Positions 35,484 to 45,628 of a stretch of DNA of 64,000 bases are shown here, in pieces (position 1 is the first letter of the stretch; the number at the start of each line of letters is the position of its first letter). The stretch is from assembly GCA_021234155.1 (NCBI GenBank), contig JAJEKV010000002.1:37051107-37115106 (forward strand). Reading direction: 5' to 3'. The position numbers and the translations under genes are program-made. The DNA is from Isoetes taiwanensis. Taxonomy: Eukaryota; Streptophyta; Lycopodiopsida; Isoetales; Isoetaceae. The notes below the pieces were generated by a model that was not told where the DNA came from, made no database searches, and saw nothing but the letters and a program-made list of their open reading frames with translations.

Positions 35484-36406
35484 TCCTTTTGTGTTGTTGC
35501 AGGTCTCCTGATCGGCTGCAACATACCCTTTTTCTCTGTTGCTGACCTCTCAATCCAGATGCAAACTTCTGGCCGAACTCTCGACCTCCTTATAGATCCT
35601 ACAAACCCGGTTTGTCGCTTGCCCCATTGTCAACAAAGAGCTTTGAAGAGAAAATGGTTACAGAAGGCCAAAGAGGCAACAAACTGCACCTATTTTAGGG
35701 AAGAGAACGTCGAGAATTTGGAAGATAATAATGATACCCTAGATGTGAATGTCAACAGATCTAGTAAGGTATCTACAGTAGCAGGACATGGACATCCTAC
35801 GAGCATGATTCTATAAACTATGGTGATTCCTCTATAGGTTATGTAGGGGCAAGTGCATCTGCTTTAACATCAAGTTTCACTTCAGATTCTGAGACATCAA
35901 TTTTTAAGATACTTCGAGAATTTGGAAAACAGAATAGGTTAGCTGAACATGCTTACAAAAGGAATGGTAAGTACAGGGATTGGGGCTGCCACATTGTTTT
36001 CTGTGATCTTCCTACAAATCAATTACCAACATGTGGTCATTCCACAATTCCACAGTGGAATTCCTGCAACCCTGTTTTCATTGAAAACATCACTGCCATT
36101 GCCAACTTATGTATGGATGACAATGGCTTCTTCATAGTCATATGCACGGATGATCAGCTACCTAATATCGATTACAATGCAAGAAAAAGAAATTTGCAGA
36201 GAAGGAGACTGTACCATATATACAGTTCCACACCCTTCGGTGTCACTACAGATGAACTTGGTACAATTAACAATAACCACCTCTGCTTATCAGTGTATTT
36301 TAGGGCAGGGCTGAAAACACCACGTATCACTAAGAATGTCTTCAGCAGTGCAGACCTTAATCAGCATGTATCTACACTTGTGCATTACATGCCAGACAGG
36401 GAATAA
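35484..36406 (+). pseudogene. Methyltransferase-like gene of TE-A, first part (DPPY-like half)
   Basis: After an AG acceptor at about 35502, frames give DLLIDPTNPVCRLPHCQQRA. After a frame change come FTSDSETSIFKILREFGKQN and RDWGCHIVFCDLPTNQL, then NLCMDDNGFFIVICTDDQL. The last two blocks match motif IV (DPPY type, here DLPT at 36004-36015) and the following GG-hhh strand of amino-group DNA methyltransferases (N6_N4_MTase family). The second half, with the AdoMet-binding motif, follows at 39.5 kb, the order of the beta class. DPPY is altered, so activity is doubtful. Confidence 0.55.
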
Positions 36407-37305
36407 ATTACTACACCTATATTTTAGTGTAGCCAGGATAACTTTAGCTAAATTTGCTTCAAATCAACACCTGAAGTTTCTAACACTTGGCTAAATTCTG
36501 CAATTTTTCTCAATCATGAATTCTTTCGTTTGGCTAAATTTCATATTTTTTTTGCCCAAAACTTTCTATCATTTGGCTACACTTGGACAATTTGTAAAGG
36601 CAAATATTAGCCAAAATTGACTATGATAATTTAAACAAAAGTCGAAGCTTTTGGACGAAGATGATGAGTTTATCATTAATATGAGGTACTACAGAAGAAA
36701 ATCACGACCAATAGTATAAATGCGCAATTATAATGATAGTTAAAACATGTTTATGATATAGTTATAATCATAGAACACATGTAAAGGAGATATGTGCTTC
36801 ACGTGCATTCGATAAAACTTAAACACATCAAAAAAACACGATATCTATTAGGTCTTAATATCTATTAGGTTTAAAATGTCTTTGTTAAATTATATTAAAA
36901 TGTATACAATTATGAATATAACTATCCATTGTTAGTTACACAAATGAATATGGATGTTTCTTATGTTTTTTTAAATACCAAATTAAATGTACGTATGTTT
37001 TTTTTGCCAAATTACACAAGTGTAGAATTGTGAATATGTTTAGGCCTTGTTAGGTACATTAAATTGGATGTTTCTTATGTCTACACTAAATTGGATGTTT
37101 CTTATGTTTTTTTTTGCTGTGTGGAATGTTGTGGCTATGTTGTAGCTATGTTTACCAAATTACACAATAATCAAACTTATTCTGCATACCCAATCATTTA
37201 ATAACATATATAATTTTTCCCTTGTTAGTATTAATCATAGTCTTGGCATCTAGGCAAAGCTTGAACAAATCCAACAACACCTTGCGCATCTGCAAACAAC
37301 ATAAT

Positions 37306-37727
37306 AAATTACTGTATAAGGCCTTTATAATTACATGATGAGCCACGAAGGTCATGCCACAATCTCTGTCAGTCATCTATAGAGCGAAGTTTACCAATAG
37401 AATTACCAGACTTTTCCATATAGAAATGAAGCTGGTGAAAGATCACTCATCTCTGACCGCTTTCCATGAGAAGAATAGAGAGACTGCGGCGAAGAAGTCA
37501 ACTAGTTATAAAGCACTAACTAATTACTGTATATGGCCTTTTATGATTACTTGATGAACCATGAGGGTTATGATTACATGATGAACCATGAGGGTCATTC
37601 CACAATCTCTGCCAGTCATCTACAGAGCAACAGTTTCCAACAGAATTACCAGACATTCCATACAAAAATGAAGCTGGTAAAAAATCATTCACCTCTGACT
37701 GCTTTCCATGAGAAGCATGGCACTAAG
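37306..37727. repeat. Direct duplication of about 200 bp
   Basis: 37306-37500 and about 37524-37727 share TCATTCCACAATCTCTGCCA and GAATTACCAGAC...ATGAAGCTGGT blocks in the same order. The second copy has an extra internal repeat of ATGAACCATGAGGGT. Confidence 0.75.
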
Positions 37728-38134
37728 GGGCCCCCTTTTATTTGGATGGCACTCTATTTTTTATTCCACAGGTAGGAGATTATTTTCAATTATAAACTGG
37801 CATTGTAAACGTAGGCTGTTCTTCCCTCAAAGTTAATGGTGCAACCTGCAGTGCCAATGGATCATATGATAAAATGATGAATGTAAGAATGATAGGGCCA
37901 GATGCTGGCTTGTAATTTTGTTCACTAGAATGCTGGTTAAATCAGTACCTGAGAAGAGGCCATGGTTGGAGCTTTCATCTCAATATTGGTGCACCATGTT
38001 GGAACACGTTGGCATTCTGTCTGATATTACAGATGACAGCATGAGGGAAAGGCTGAGGCCTCTGAAGTTGGATTGGAGCAGAGAATAGGTTCTAGTCTGC
38101 ATGAGTTGGATGACTACATTCAGAATTATAACTA

Positions 38135-38596
38135 GTGGGACATTTTGTGAACCTTTGGTCTGAGGAAGATTCTCAAATGGAGGAGATTGCAGGGGAGGTG
38201 GATGGATGCCTATGGGGCTATGCTGAAAGTGCATCAATTACAGTAGAAACATTTGTTGCACTTGCTGATTCTTTCCCACTAGGTGCTAGGAAGTGCCATG
38301 ACATGCTATATTCTGCTGTGGAAAAGATGCTAGATTGTGGCCAACACTTCTCTTCTGAAGAAGTGCAGGAGCTGTGGAAGCTTGTGGATTGCTCAAAGCT
38401 TAGCCCCGCCATGAATGAGCAGGCTATGAATAACCCTTCTTTTCTATGCCAGCCTCATGTGCTGGAATGCATTCTCAAAAGGCACAATGACGAATCGTCC
38501 ACTGCAGTGCCATGGAGAACCAGCACCTGTAGTGCCAATGGAGAGCCCTTATTCTGTGCTTCTCAAATGATGGAGATGAGTGAAACCTGGCCCTAA
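38135..38596 (+). pseudogene. Captured plant gene fragment, BTB/NPH3-domain-like
   Basis: The 153-aa ORF holds SITVETFVALADSFPLGARK, CHDMLYSAVEKMLD, FSSEEVQELWKLVDCSKLSP and HVLECILKRH. This recalls the NPH3 domain pattern of plant BTB/NPH3 substrate adaptors (a helical HDxLYxAID, then EExxLCxLxDCxKLSxxA). The typical downstream coiled coil and upstream BTB domain are missing. Upstream frames are broken. It is most likely a host exon carried inside a transposon. The assignment rests on memory of the pattern only. Confidence 0.45.
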
Positions 38597-38670
38597 GAAT
38601 GACGGGAAAATGTCACACTAGATAACTCTTCTCAAGGTCCCTTTCCAAAAAACTCATTAAGCCCTAGATT

Positions 38671-39190
38671 AGATAGACGGATCTATGAGCCCTTCCAGAT
38701 GCAAGCAGATAATTAAGCTAAAAAATAACAGATATTAAGCTACAAACAAGATTTGAGATAAAAATACCTGATACTAGAGCAGACGAATCAGATCTTTCTG
38801 GAAATGAGAAATCAACTGAAATCGTATTTGCAGAGAAAGGACGTTGAAGTTTTGTGGCCGAATCCTCCTTGGATGCTTAAAAAATGAGCCTGCAATTGCA
38901 AATACACGGGATTAGGAAAATAAACGGATCTATGAGTGCCTCCAGATGCAAGCAGATAACCAACCTAAAAAATAATAGATATGAAGCTACAGACACGATT
39001 TAAGCTAAAAATAATTGTAGAAGATAAAATAGATACCTAATACTAGCAAGAGAATCGGTCAGATCTTTCTGGAAATGAGAAATCAACAAAAATCCTATTT
39101 GCAGAGAAACGTCCTTGAAGTTTTGTGGCCGAATCCTTCTTGAATGCTTGAAAAATGATCCTGAAATTGCAAATACACGGGATTAAGGAA
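38671..39190. repeat. Direct duplication of about 250 bp
   Basis: About 38671-38914 and 38919-39190 share ACGGATCTATGAG, AGATCTTTCTGGAAATGAGA, AGTTTTGTGGCCGAATCCT and GCAAATACACGGGATTA in the same order, with point differences. Non-coding. Confidence 0.8.
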
Positions 39191-39499
39191 AAAAAAATCA
39201 GTAGCCTACATGGCGATTTTGCAAGATTCATACTTTCTATGGTAGATGCCACTTAGCTAATCCACTAAATTCTCAAGCTCCTTGGCTTCTTAGGCTAAGC
39301 GATTCGAGACTCGTTGGAGCTACTCCGGCGGCGGGCTCTTGGCGATTCTGCCCTAGGTTGGACTAATGGTGGGAAAAAATTAGGCTAAAATTTTTTTTTT
39401 TTTTCCCATTTTTCTCATTTAGTTTAGCCGTTTTTTGGGAAAAAAAACCCAAAATTTAGCAATTTGGCTAACCTTAGCCATTAAATTATTCCATGATGC

Positions 39500-40156
39500 C
39501 AGATGAAGAGAAGTTATTTGTATCGAAGAAAAAAAAGACAGGTGTAATCTTGAAAAGTCAGTTCGTTTCATGGAGTTCATTGTATCCAGTTTTTCCCCCG
39601 CAAATTCGTTGGTGTTGGATCTAATGCCTAGTGTTGGTTCACTCATGGAGGCATGTGCCATTCGTGGTAGACATTATTATGGCCTAGAGCAAGACCGAGA
39701 CATGTATGAAGATGCCAAAGACAATCGTCTTTCATACAAACACGCAAACAATGAGGAGATAATTGTCAAAGAACATGCCTTTGAAGATATTCCTGAGAAT
39801 GTTGATGAAGCAGACATTGTGGCCGAGGATGTGGATGAACCAGATGACTAGTTGGTATTTCATTCAGAAATATTTCAATTACTTTCATTTTTTTTTTCAC
39901 ATATATTACTAACTGATCTGCCATTGCCAACAGCATGCTGCCACCTCATGCAGCTCAAGCAGCCTATCTTATGGAGCTGATTGAGTCACCAATTTTGTTA
40001 CCAGCAAAAAAAAGTATAAGACGATGTATTTATGTAGACGACGAGGCAGAAGAAGAACGACATGTATTGGTAGTTCCTATCTTAGATCGATATTTCTTGC
40101 GCATGCAACATATGATTGCAAATATTTGTAGAACTTTATGTTTTATGAACTATTAA
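39500..40156 (+). pseudogene. Methyltransferase-like gene of TE-A, second part (AdoMet-binding half)
   Basis: Frame NLEKSVRFMEFIVSSFSPAN continues SLVLDLMPSVGSLMEACAIR and GRHYYGLEQDRDMYEDAKDN. This follows the N6_N4_MTase pattern EKPxxLxexLIxxFS, LVLDPFxGSGTxxxAC, GRxxxGxExDxxxxxxAxxR. The DPFxGxG loop is degenerate (DLMPSVGS). An acidic tail ends at 39851. A possible last exon, after an AG acceptor at 39931, codes LIESPILLPAKKS and ends at 40156. In the family this half binds AdoMet and completes the amino-methyltransferase fold. The altered motifs suggest a decayed or non-catalytic copy. Confidence 0.55.
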
Positions 40157-40519
40157 GAGAAATTATCAAAAACAAGTAATGTTTGCAAATATATTTTAAC
40201 TTTGTATTTCATGAACTATTAAAACAAATCATGAACAAAAAGTGAAGAACCACTGGTCTACATGCAGTTTCGTCTGCATCTACATTGATCCAATCAGCAA
40301 TGGTCCAGTGAATTAATGTGACTTAATATTCCAGTTTGTTGCCGGGAATATCTCAATTTTTGGAAAAAAACACCCAAAACACTTCGGAAAAAAACCACAT
40401 CTAAGTTTCCCCCGTGCTCATGGACGTCCGTCAAGGGCCCAATTCCGGCTATACCCTTGGGAGCACTTGTTACAGTATCTGGGTCATAATTACTCAAAAA
40501 TTCATTAATCGTATCTTCT
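40157..40519. other. Spacer without a gene
   Basis: AT-rich 3' region, then a segment with GGAAAAAAACACCCAAAACA and CCGGCTATACCCTTGGGAGC that looks like a MITE or transposon end. No coding capacity. The gypsy pol starts to be recognisable right of about 40520. Confidence 0.35.
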
Positions 40520-42418
40520 TATGGTATGGGCATCTTAATTTGAACAAATGACAGCAATTACAATTCACCTTTTAAATTCATTAGTTGGATTGAACCATTT
40601 GAATTTAAGTTTAAGAACTATAAATGGCTCTAACCATCTAATTTTCAATTTTCTAAGATGTTTTAGATATCTAGAATTATAGAGTAAAACTTTTTGACTC
40701 TTCAAGATCTTTCGGTTTTTGCCTTCGATCTATCCATGCCTTTCTTCGGTCTTTTGCCACTCTTTGAGACTATACTGATTTCTGTTAAGTCTCATCTAAA
40801 AGTTCCAACTTGAATAATCGGTGTTGTAGAGATTGAATATCTCCCAACCTACAATAAACAGAAATCGTTAATGAAGATATTACAGATTCAAAGGGCATTA
40901 CTGCTTCAATACCATATGCCAATTAGAAAGGGATATGGCCCGTTACAGATTTGTAACTAGTTTGATATGCCCATAAAATGGCTAGAAGCTTAGCCTCCCA
41001 ATCTGTTCTTGATAAGTCACAGACCTTTTTAAGAATTGTGATGAGAACCTTATTTGTAGATTCTGCTTGACCATTGACACGTGGATAATATGGAGTAGAC
41101 TTCCTATGCATGATTAGAAAGTCCCTAGTAAGTATTTCCACAGTCTCATTGATAAAATGCCCACCACAATCCGATACTAATTCAATTGGGCAGCCAAATC
41201 TGGTAAACACTTGTTGATATAATACTTTGGCTACACTTCGAGTTCTATTATCTTTTAATGCTCAGGCCTCAGCCCATTTGGTGTTATAATCTATTAGAAC
41301 AAGAATATACTGAGCTCTTGTCCGAGATGCGGGTGGGGAAATTGCACCCACAAAGTCCATTCCCCACTTTTCGAAAGGATCCAGAGGCATAATCGAATTC
41401 AAAGGCATATAAGTTCTTTCAGATGGTTTATCAATCCTTTGACAGATATCACAAGTCTTTGTGAATTGATAAGCATCCTTGAATAATATCGGCCACCAAA
41501 AGCCTGATTGAAGAATCTTCCTCGCTGTTAATTCAGCAAAGAGATGGCCATCTGCCACTCCTTGGTATGCCTCATGTACAATATCCTGTGTTTCATGAGG
41601 TAAGACACACCTATGTAACACAAAATCCTTCTCCTTTTTACATAATTGACCTGCAATCAAGGTATATGGTTGAGCTTTTGTCAAAACTCACGTTTTTGAA
41701 TAACATTTAAATTTTCTAGAAACTTTCCCTTGGAAAGGTATTCTGCAACGCCACAATGCCATGGTGGTATTGCATTAACGTAAAATAAGTTTACATCTGG
41801 TAAATCTTCATATATTCCATTTGGCTCTTCACCATCAGACAATCTACAGAGATGGTCTAGCACAGTGTGAGCAGTTTCTGGTTTAAGCACAACTTTAAAG
41901 TTAAACTCTTGGAGGATCAACAACCAACGAGTGATTCTTCCTGTAGTGCATGGTTTGTGTATTAAGTATAGTAACGCTCGATGGTCAACGAAGAACACAA
42001 AATAATTGCCTAAAAGATAATGCCGAAACTTTTGTACGGCAAAAACCATTGCGAGGCCTTCTCACTCAATGGTATTATAATTTCTTTCTGCTGCATTGAG
42101 TTGTTTGCTGGCAAAGTGAATGGGACAATCTATTTTTGAATCTATTTGTTGGGCTAGAACAGCACCAATAGCCACCTTCCATGCATCCACGTGTACATGG
42201 AACTCGTGATCCCAATTTAGAGTTATAAGTATAGGAGCTGATGTCATAGATGCCTTTATATTATCAAAAGCTATTTGGCACTTAGGTGTCCATTCAAATT
42301 TGACCTTTGGACTTGCGAAAGCATTCAAAGGTGCTGCTATATCAGCTAGGTTGTGACAAAACTTATAATTTGCTTTGCCCAAGAATCTTTTTAATTCTGT
42401 TACATTTTTAGGAGGGTG
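40520..42418 (-). pseudogene. Ty3/gypsy pol, RT C-terminus, RNase H and integrase
   Basis: In minus-strand order: PPKNVTELKRFLGKANYKFC, RNase H (HVHVDAWKVAIGAVLAQQ, EGLAMVFAVQKFRHYLLG, FVDHRALLYL), and integrase with its H2C2 finger (HEAYQGVADGH...CDICQR), WGMDFVG, VSDCGGHF and GQAESTNK. The RNase H and integrase blocks are Tat/Athila-like. Two in-frame TGA stops (near 42066 and 41261) sit where an Arg would fit, as expected from CGA to TGA deamination. The 5' half of the same pol is at 58590-60697, because TE-B is inserted between them. Confidence 0.9.
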
Positions 42419-42442
42419 GGTGAAAGCATGTTATAGTGGAAC
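42419..42442 (+). repeat. TE-B left terminal inverted repeat
   Basis: 24 bp starting GGTGAAAGCATG and ending TAGTGGAAC. Two mismatches to the reverse complement of 58560-58583. Preceded by the target-site copy GGGTG at 42414-42418. Confidence 0.85.
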
Positions 42443-42614
42443 AAAAACGTGCATTTTAGCACCACATTTTTGGGTGCTAAGTGTGGTGGGAACTACCGAA
42501 TTTGTAGTGGGAGAGGCAGTTATTTTTTCAAATATACACATGATTACTTATTCAAAATTTTGTCCTTTCAGTCTTATTCAGTCTTATTCAGTCTTATTCA
42601 GCAATGTACACGAT

Positions 42615-42875
42615 CATTTTCCCTCAAAAACTCTGATCACGCTCCCTTAATCCGGCAAGACCATTTCTGATTCTGAATTTTCATTTTCCCTCAAAAACTC
42701 TGATCACGCTCCCTTAATCTAGCAAAACCATTTTTGATTCTGAATTTTCATTTTCCCTCAAAAACTTTGATCACGCTCCCTTAATCCGGCAAGACCATTT
42801 CTGATTCTGAATTTTCATTTTCCCTCAAAAACTTCGATCACGCTCCTTAATCCCAAGACCATTTCTGATTTACGG
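42615..42875. repeat. 67-bp tandem repeat, four copies (TE-B left end)
   Basis: Copies start at 42615, 42682, 42749 and 42816 with CATTTTCCCTCAAAAACT, each holding GATCACGCTCCCTTAAT. The last is shortened. A 10-bp TTCAGTCTTA repeat precedes them. They lie just upstream of the first TE-B gene and may be promoter or transposase-binding repeats. Confidence 0.9.
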
Positions 42876-42894
42876 CAAGAAGATCGATCACAAA

Positions 42895-43373
42895 ATGGCT
42901 CTGATCATACCGGACTTGAATGCCACGGGATACACCTACAAGGAAATGTACAGGCAAGAAAAGCATTACGCCACACAAGAAGAAATCGAGTCTGTTTGGG
43001 GACCGAAAGTATTAGGAAAATCCACTTACAGGTGGGTTGCATTCTAGATTCGGGGATGCCCATGATTCTCTGTTTTTTAGAATATTGTTTTGTTTCATCA
43101 TGCAGGTTGAAGAATCTGAGCAAGGAGAGGTATAATGAATATATGTGCCTTTACAAAAAAAAAATCACAAAGTGTGAAGTGTGCCCGGGGAGGCATGGCC
43201 TCACGGACTATGGTCATTGCGTATTACCTTCACACAAAAGGAAAAGAAATAAACCGGTTGAGTTTCCGCAACAGCTTAAGAGAAAAAAGGGTCCAAGCCT
43301 CTTAGTCCCCAACGTAAGAGGAAGCATGCAAGCATTTCAAATAGTGAGGAAGCAGAGCAACATGCCACGATGA
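42895..43373 (+). CDS. Small Cys/His-rich basic protein of TE-B, two exons
   Basis: Exon 1 (42895-43031) starts MALIIPDLNATGYTYKEMYR. The GT...AG intron 43032-43105 is well formed (donor GTGGGT, acceptor CATGCAG) and keeps the frame into LKNLSKERYNEYMCLYKKKI. A possible zinc site CEVCPGRHGLTDYGHC is followed by basic HKRKRNKPVEFPQQLKRKKG. The product is about 134 aa. The basic tail and Cys/His cluster suggest nucleic-acid binding. I do not recognise a family. It is the first gene inside the left end. Confidence 0.5.
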
Positions 43374-43734
43374 TGATGCTTCCTCTCTTGAAATGACTAG
43401 GCCACAATTCAAGCCTCCTCAAGTCGTGAAGAAGAATCTCGGGAAAAATCAATCAAAAAATAGGTACTTTTCAACCCTCTTCTTCCGAACCACCATATGA
43501 TGCAATTTAATATTGAACCTGTTATTTTCCAAAGAAGGTCTAACAAGCTTGAACAATCAGGTACACCACTTACTTCTTCATTTGGGTGTGTTGTAAGTTA
43601 TGTGTAGGAAATTCGTGCTGCTAGTTTCGAGTTGTGGTGGATAATTTCAGTTCACAGTCGTAGTATGTAGCTCCAAATGTGTTACAGGACAGTCATATGA
43701 TGCCAATTATATGTTAATAATGTAGTTTGTAGCA

Positions 43735-44235
43735 TATGTAGTGTCACATATAGTACCAAACGTGGTACCTTATCTGAATAGTGAATTGGCTTCCATATGT
43801 TTCTATACTTGTGTCATATGTGATGTTAGATATGGTGATACTTGTGAATGGTGGATTGTCTGCCATATGTGGTGCCAACTGCTGCGCTAAATATTGCACC
43901 ACGCTATCTGCCACATATGGGGTGGTGGATGCCCGCCGGATGTGGTGCCTTCGGCATTGTGGTGCCACATGTGGTGTCTAATGTGGGCACCACTATGGAT
44001 CCACATTTTGCACCACATGTGGTGTCTTTGACGCCATTTGTGGTGCGGCAATGGATTGCCATATGTGGTGCCTTGGGTGCATTGTGGTGCCATATGTGGT
44101 GTGGCATGTGGCACCGTTTGATGCCACATGCCACACCACATGTGGTGAATATGACGCCATTTGTGGTGCAAAGTTTGTCATGATGGAATTTGTGGTGTGT
44201 AAAGTGGTGCCTGTTGTGTCATGTGGTACTAACCT
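43735..44235 (+). repeat. TGTGGTG-rich minisatellite of TE-B
   Basis: About twenty copies of ATGTGGTGCC/TTGTGGTGC at irregular spacing of 15-40 bp. The same motif recurs at 48215-48300, 52870-52940 and 54720-54775, and inverted (CACCACA) at 56880-57420 and 58490-58530. ORFs reading through it are repeat artefacts. Confidence 0.85.
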
Positions 44236-44245
44236 TGGATTACTT

Positions 44246-44979
44246 TCCAGTTGAATTCAACAGGACACTGGGAGAATGGATCAACTCTACAAGATCAGAA
44301 GTGATTAAGTGTAAGGCAAGGTTGCAAACTTGTGATCAAAGCCTGCAGGTGCTACAAATGAAGGTTCAGCAACTTGAGTTCCGCATCGAGAAGATGAATA
44401 AAGATTTAAAAAATGGGAAGGAATGATTAAGGATAAACCAAGTCGTCGCGGACGGTATTCTGCTATATGCCAAGATACGTAGGTCGAAATGAAGGAACTA
44501 TTACCAGAACTTGAGCAGACAAAAATCGAGGAGCTTAATCTGCTGTCAGCCAGGGAAGCAGACACAATAGCATTGAAAGTGCTGGAACCAAGGTTAGAGA
44601 GATTTCTATCTTGCAAGGACCGTCTTCCTTTATTTGTCTTGGATCCACTACTTCCAGACCTTGATAAGGCTGAAGATTATGGTAATGGCTGTCCATTCTG
44701 TGGCAAGATCCTCCAGTGGATGGGGAAACCACTACCAACTTTGATTGCTGAATGCAGTCACCAATACCATCTTCCATGTCTGCTCAGCCTCTTGAGGTAC
44801 TTCATAACAAAATTCCTGAAGTGCTTAGTATAATTGTATTCTCATTGACAAATTTGCGTTCACTTTGCAGGATTTGTAATCACTGTTGCATTGAGAATTG
44901 CTGTCATGAATTTTCTACAGCATGGGTACAAGCCTTAGGTGTGAGTAGGGGAGGATCAAAAGCAACTTCAAGCTACTGA
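44246..44979 (+). CDS. Coiled-coil and RING-like zinc-finger protein of TE-B
   Basis: After an acceptor at about 44250 the first exon gives NRTLGEWINSTRSEVIKCKA and a heptad-rich stretch ending EFRIEKMNKDLKNGKE (coiled coil). A second exon from about 44481 starts MKELLPELEQTKIEELNLLS and contains NGCPFCGKILQW ... ECSHQYHLPCLLSLLR. The intron 44797-44870 joins it to ICNHCCIENCC. The spacing C-x2-C, C-x-H-x2-H-x2-C, C-x2-C fits a RING-H2-type finger, which in the family recruits ubiquitin-conjugating enzymes. The linker between the first two exons has stops, so exon limits are uncertain. It precedes SUMO-protease-like and phosphatase-like genes on the same strand. Confidence 0.55.
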
Positions 44980-45105
44980 GGCACTTACAGGTGAGCACTT
45001 ATAGATAGCTTAGTTTACATGCTAAGGGCCTGATGTAAGGGACAGATGCCAATTAGGATTAGTGGACTTCCTAACCTTTCACCCTGGCTTGGTCTCTTTC
45101 ATTTG

Positions 45106-45187
45106 TCCTGTTTGATGTATCTAATTAGCCCCCTAGGATGAGGTCGCTCACTCATTTCAGGTGGCGAATTAGATATATCAAGCAGGA
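45106..45187. repeat. Hairpin 1 (82 bp), MITE- or miRNA-precursor-like
   Basis: The arms TCCTGTTTGATGTATCTAAT and ATTAGATATATCAAGCAGGA pair with few mismatches. The loop region GGATGAGGTCGCTCACTCAT forms a second short stem. It is paralogous to the hairpin at 45453-45535. Confidence 0.8.
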
Positions 45188-45260
45188 AACTCGAAAAGGA
45201 AGTAAGCCCGACATAAAACAAGATAGCAATCTGTGGGTTAATTGGATGTTAGTAATTGCT

Positions 45261-45392
45261 GAGTACAGGCATCGAGACTTCCCAATCTTTCTTTGACCTC
45301 CTCTTTGGCCAATGTAGCTTAGTTTACATGCTAAGTTCCATTGTCCAAAGAGGGGTGAAAGCAAGGTTTGGGAAGTCTCGATGCTTGTACTC
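45261..45392. repeat. Hairpin 2 (132 bp), near-complementary arms of 54-55 bp
   Basis: The left arm 45261-45314 starts GAGTACAGGCATCGAGACTT. The right arm 45338-45392 ends AAGTCTCGATGCTTGTACTC. They pair over nearly their whole length with a few mismatches. The 23-bp loop contains CTTAGTTTACATGCTAAG, a copy of which also lies near 45010. The shape resembles a plant pre-miRNA or very small foldback element. Confidence 0.8.
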
Positions 45393-45452
45393 AGGTCTCT
45401 TTCATCCTGGCTTAGTCTCTTCCATCCTGGCTGGCTTAGTCTCTTTTGCTTG

Positions 45453-45535
45453 TCCTGTTTATTGTATCTAAAGTGCCCCCTGGGATGAGATCGCTCGCTC
45501 ATTTTAGGGGGCACTTTAGATATATATAAACAGGA
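45453..45535. repeat. Hairpin 3 (83 bp), almost perfect 30-bp stem
   Basis: TCCTGTTTATTGTATCTAAA...GTGCCCCCT pairs with AGGGGGCAC...TTTAGATATATATAAACAGGA. The loop is about 23 bp and has its own GATGAG/CTCATT pairing. It is a diverged copy of the hairpin at 45106-45187. Confidence 0.85.
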
Positions 45536-45628
45536 ACATCGTAAAGAGAGTAAAAAAGTCTGGAGCTTAGTTAAAAAAACCAAAGCATAGTTACAATCAA
45601 TTGTGATTCAATTCCAGGTTTGCAGAGC

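Larger units (their letters stand above)
36407..39480. mobile_element. About 3 kb of non-TE-A sequence splitting the methyltransferase-like gene
   Basis: The two halves of the methyltransferase-like frame are separated here. The edges carry loosely inverted strings: GGATAACTTTAGCTAAATTT near 36434, and the reverse of GGCTAAGGTTAGCCAAATTG near 39481. That suggests a TIR element, but no clean target duplication is seen. Inside are a captured plant gene fragment (38135-38596), two direct duplications and AT-rich DNA. It could also be a large intron that gathered insertions. Confidence 0.4.

Noticed and set aside
43744-44254. ORFs rich in HMWH or CGAxxG across the TGTGGTG minisatellite
   Set aside because: Repeat-driven frames on both strands; no independent coding signal.
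44246-44430. First TE-B coiled-coil exon as a separate gene such as a SNARE or kinesin fragment
   Set aside because: Only generic heptads; no diagnostic motif, and it lies in series with the RING-like exons.
45152-45583. Minus-strand ORF of 143 aa over the hairpin region
   Set aside because: Covers the stems and loops of the nested hairpins; the openness comes from duplicated arms.
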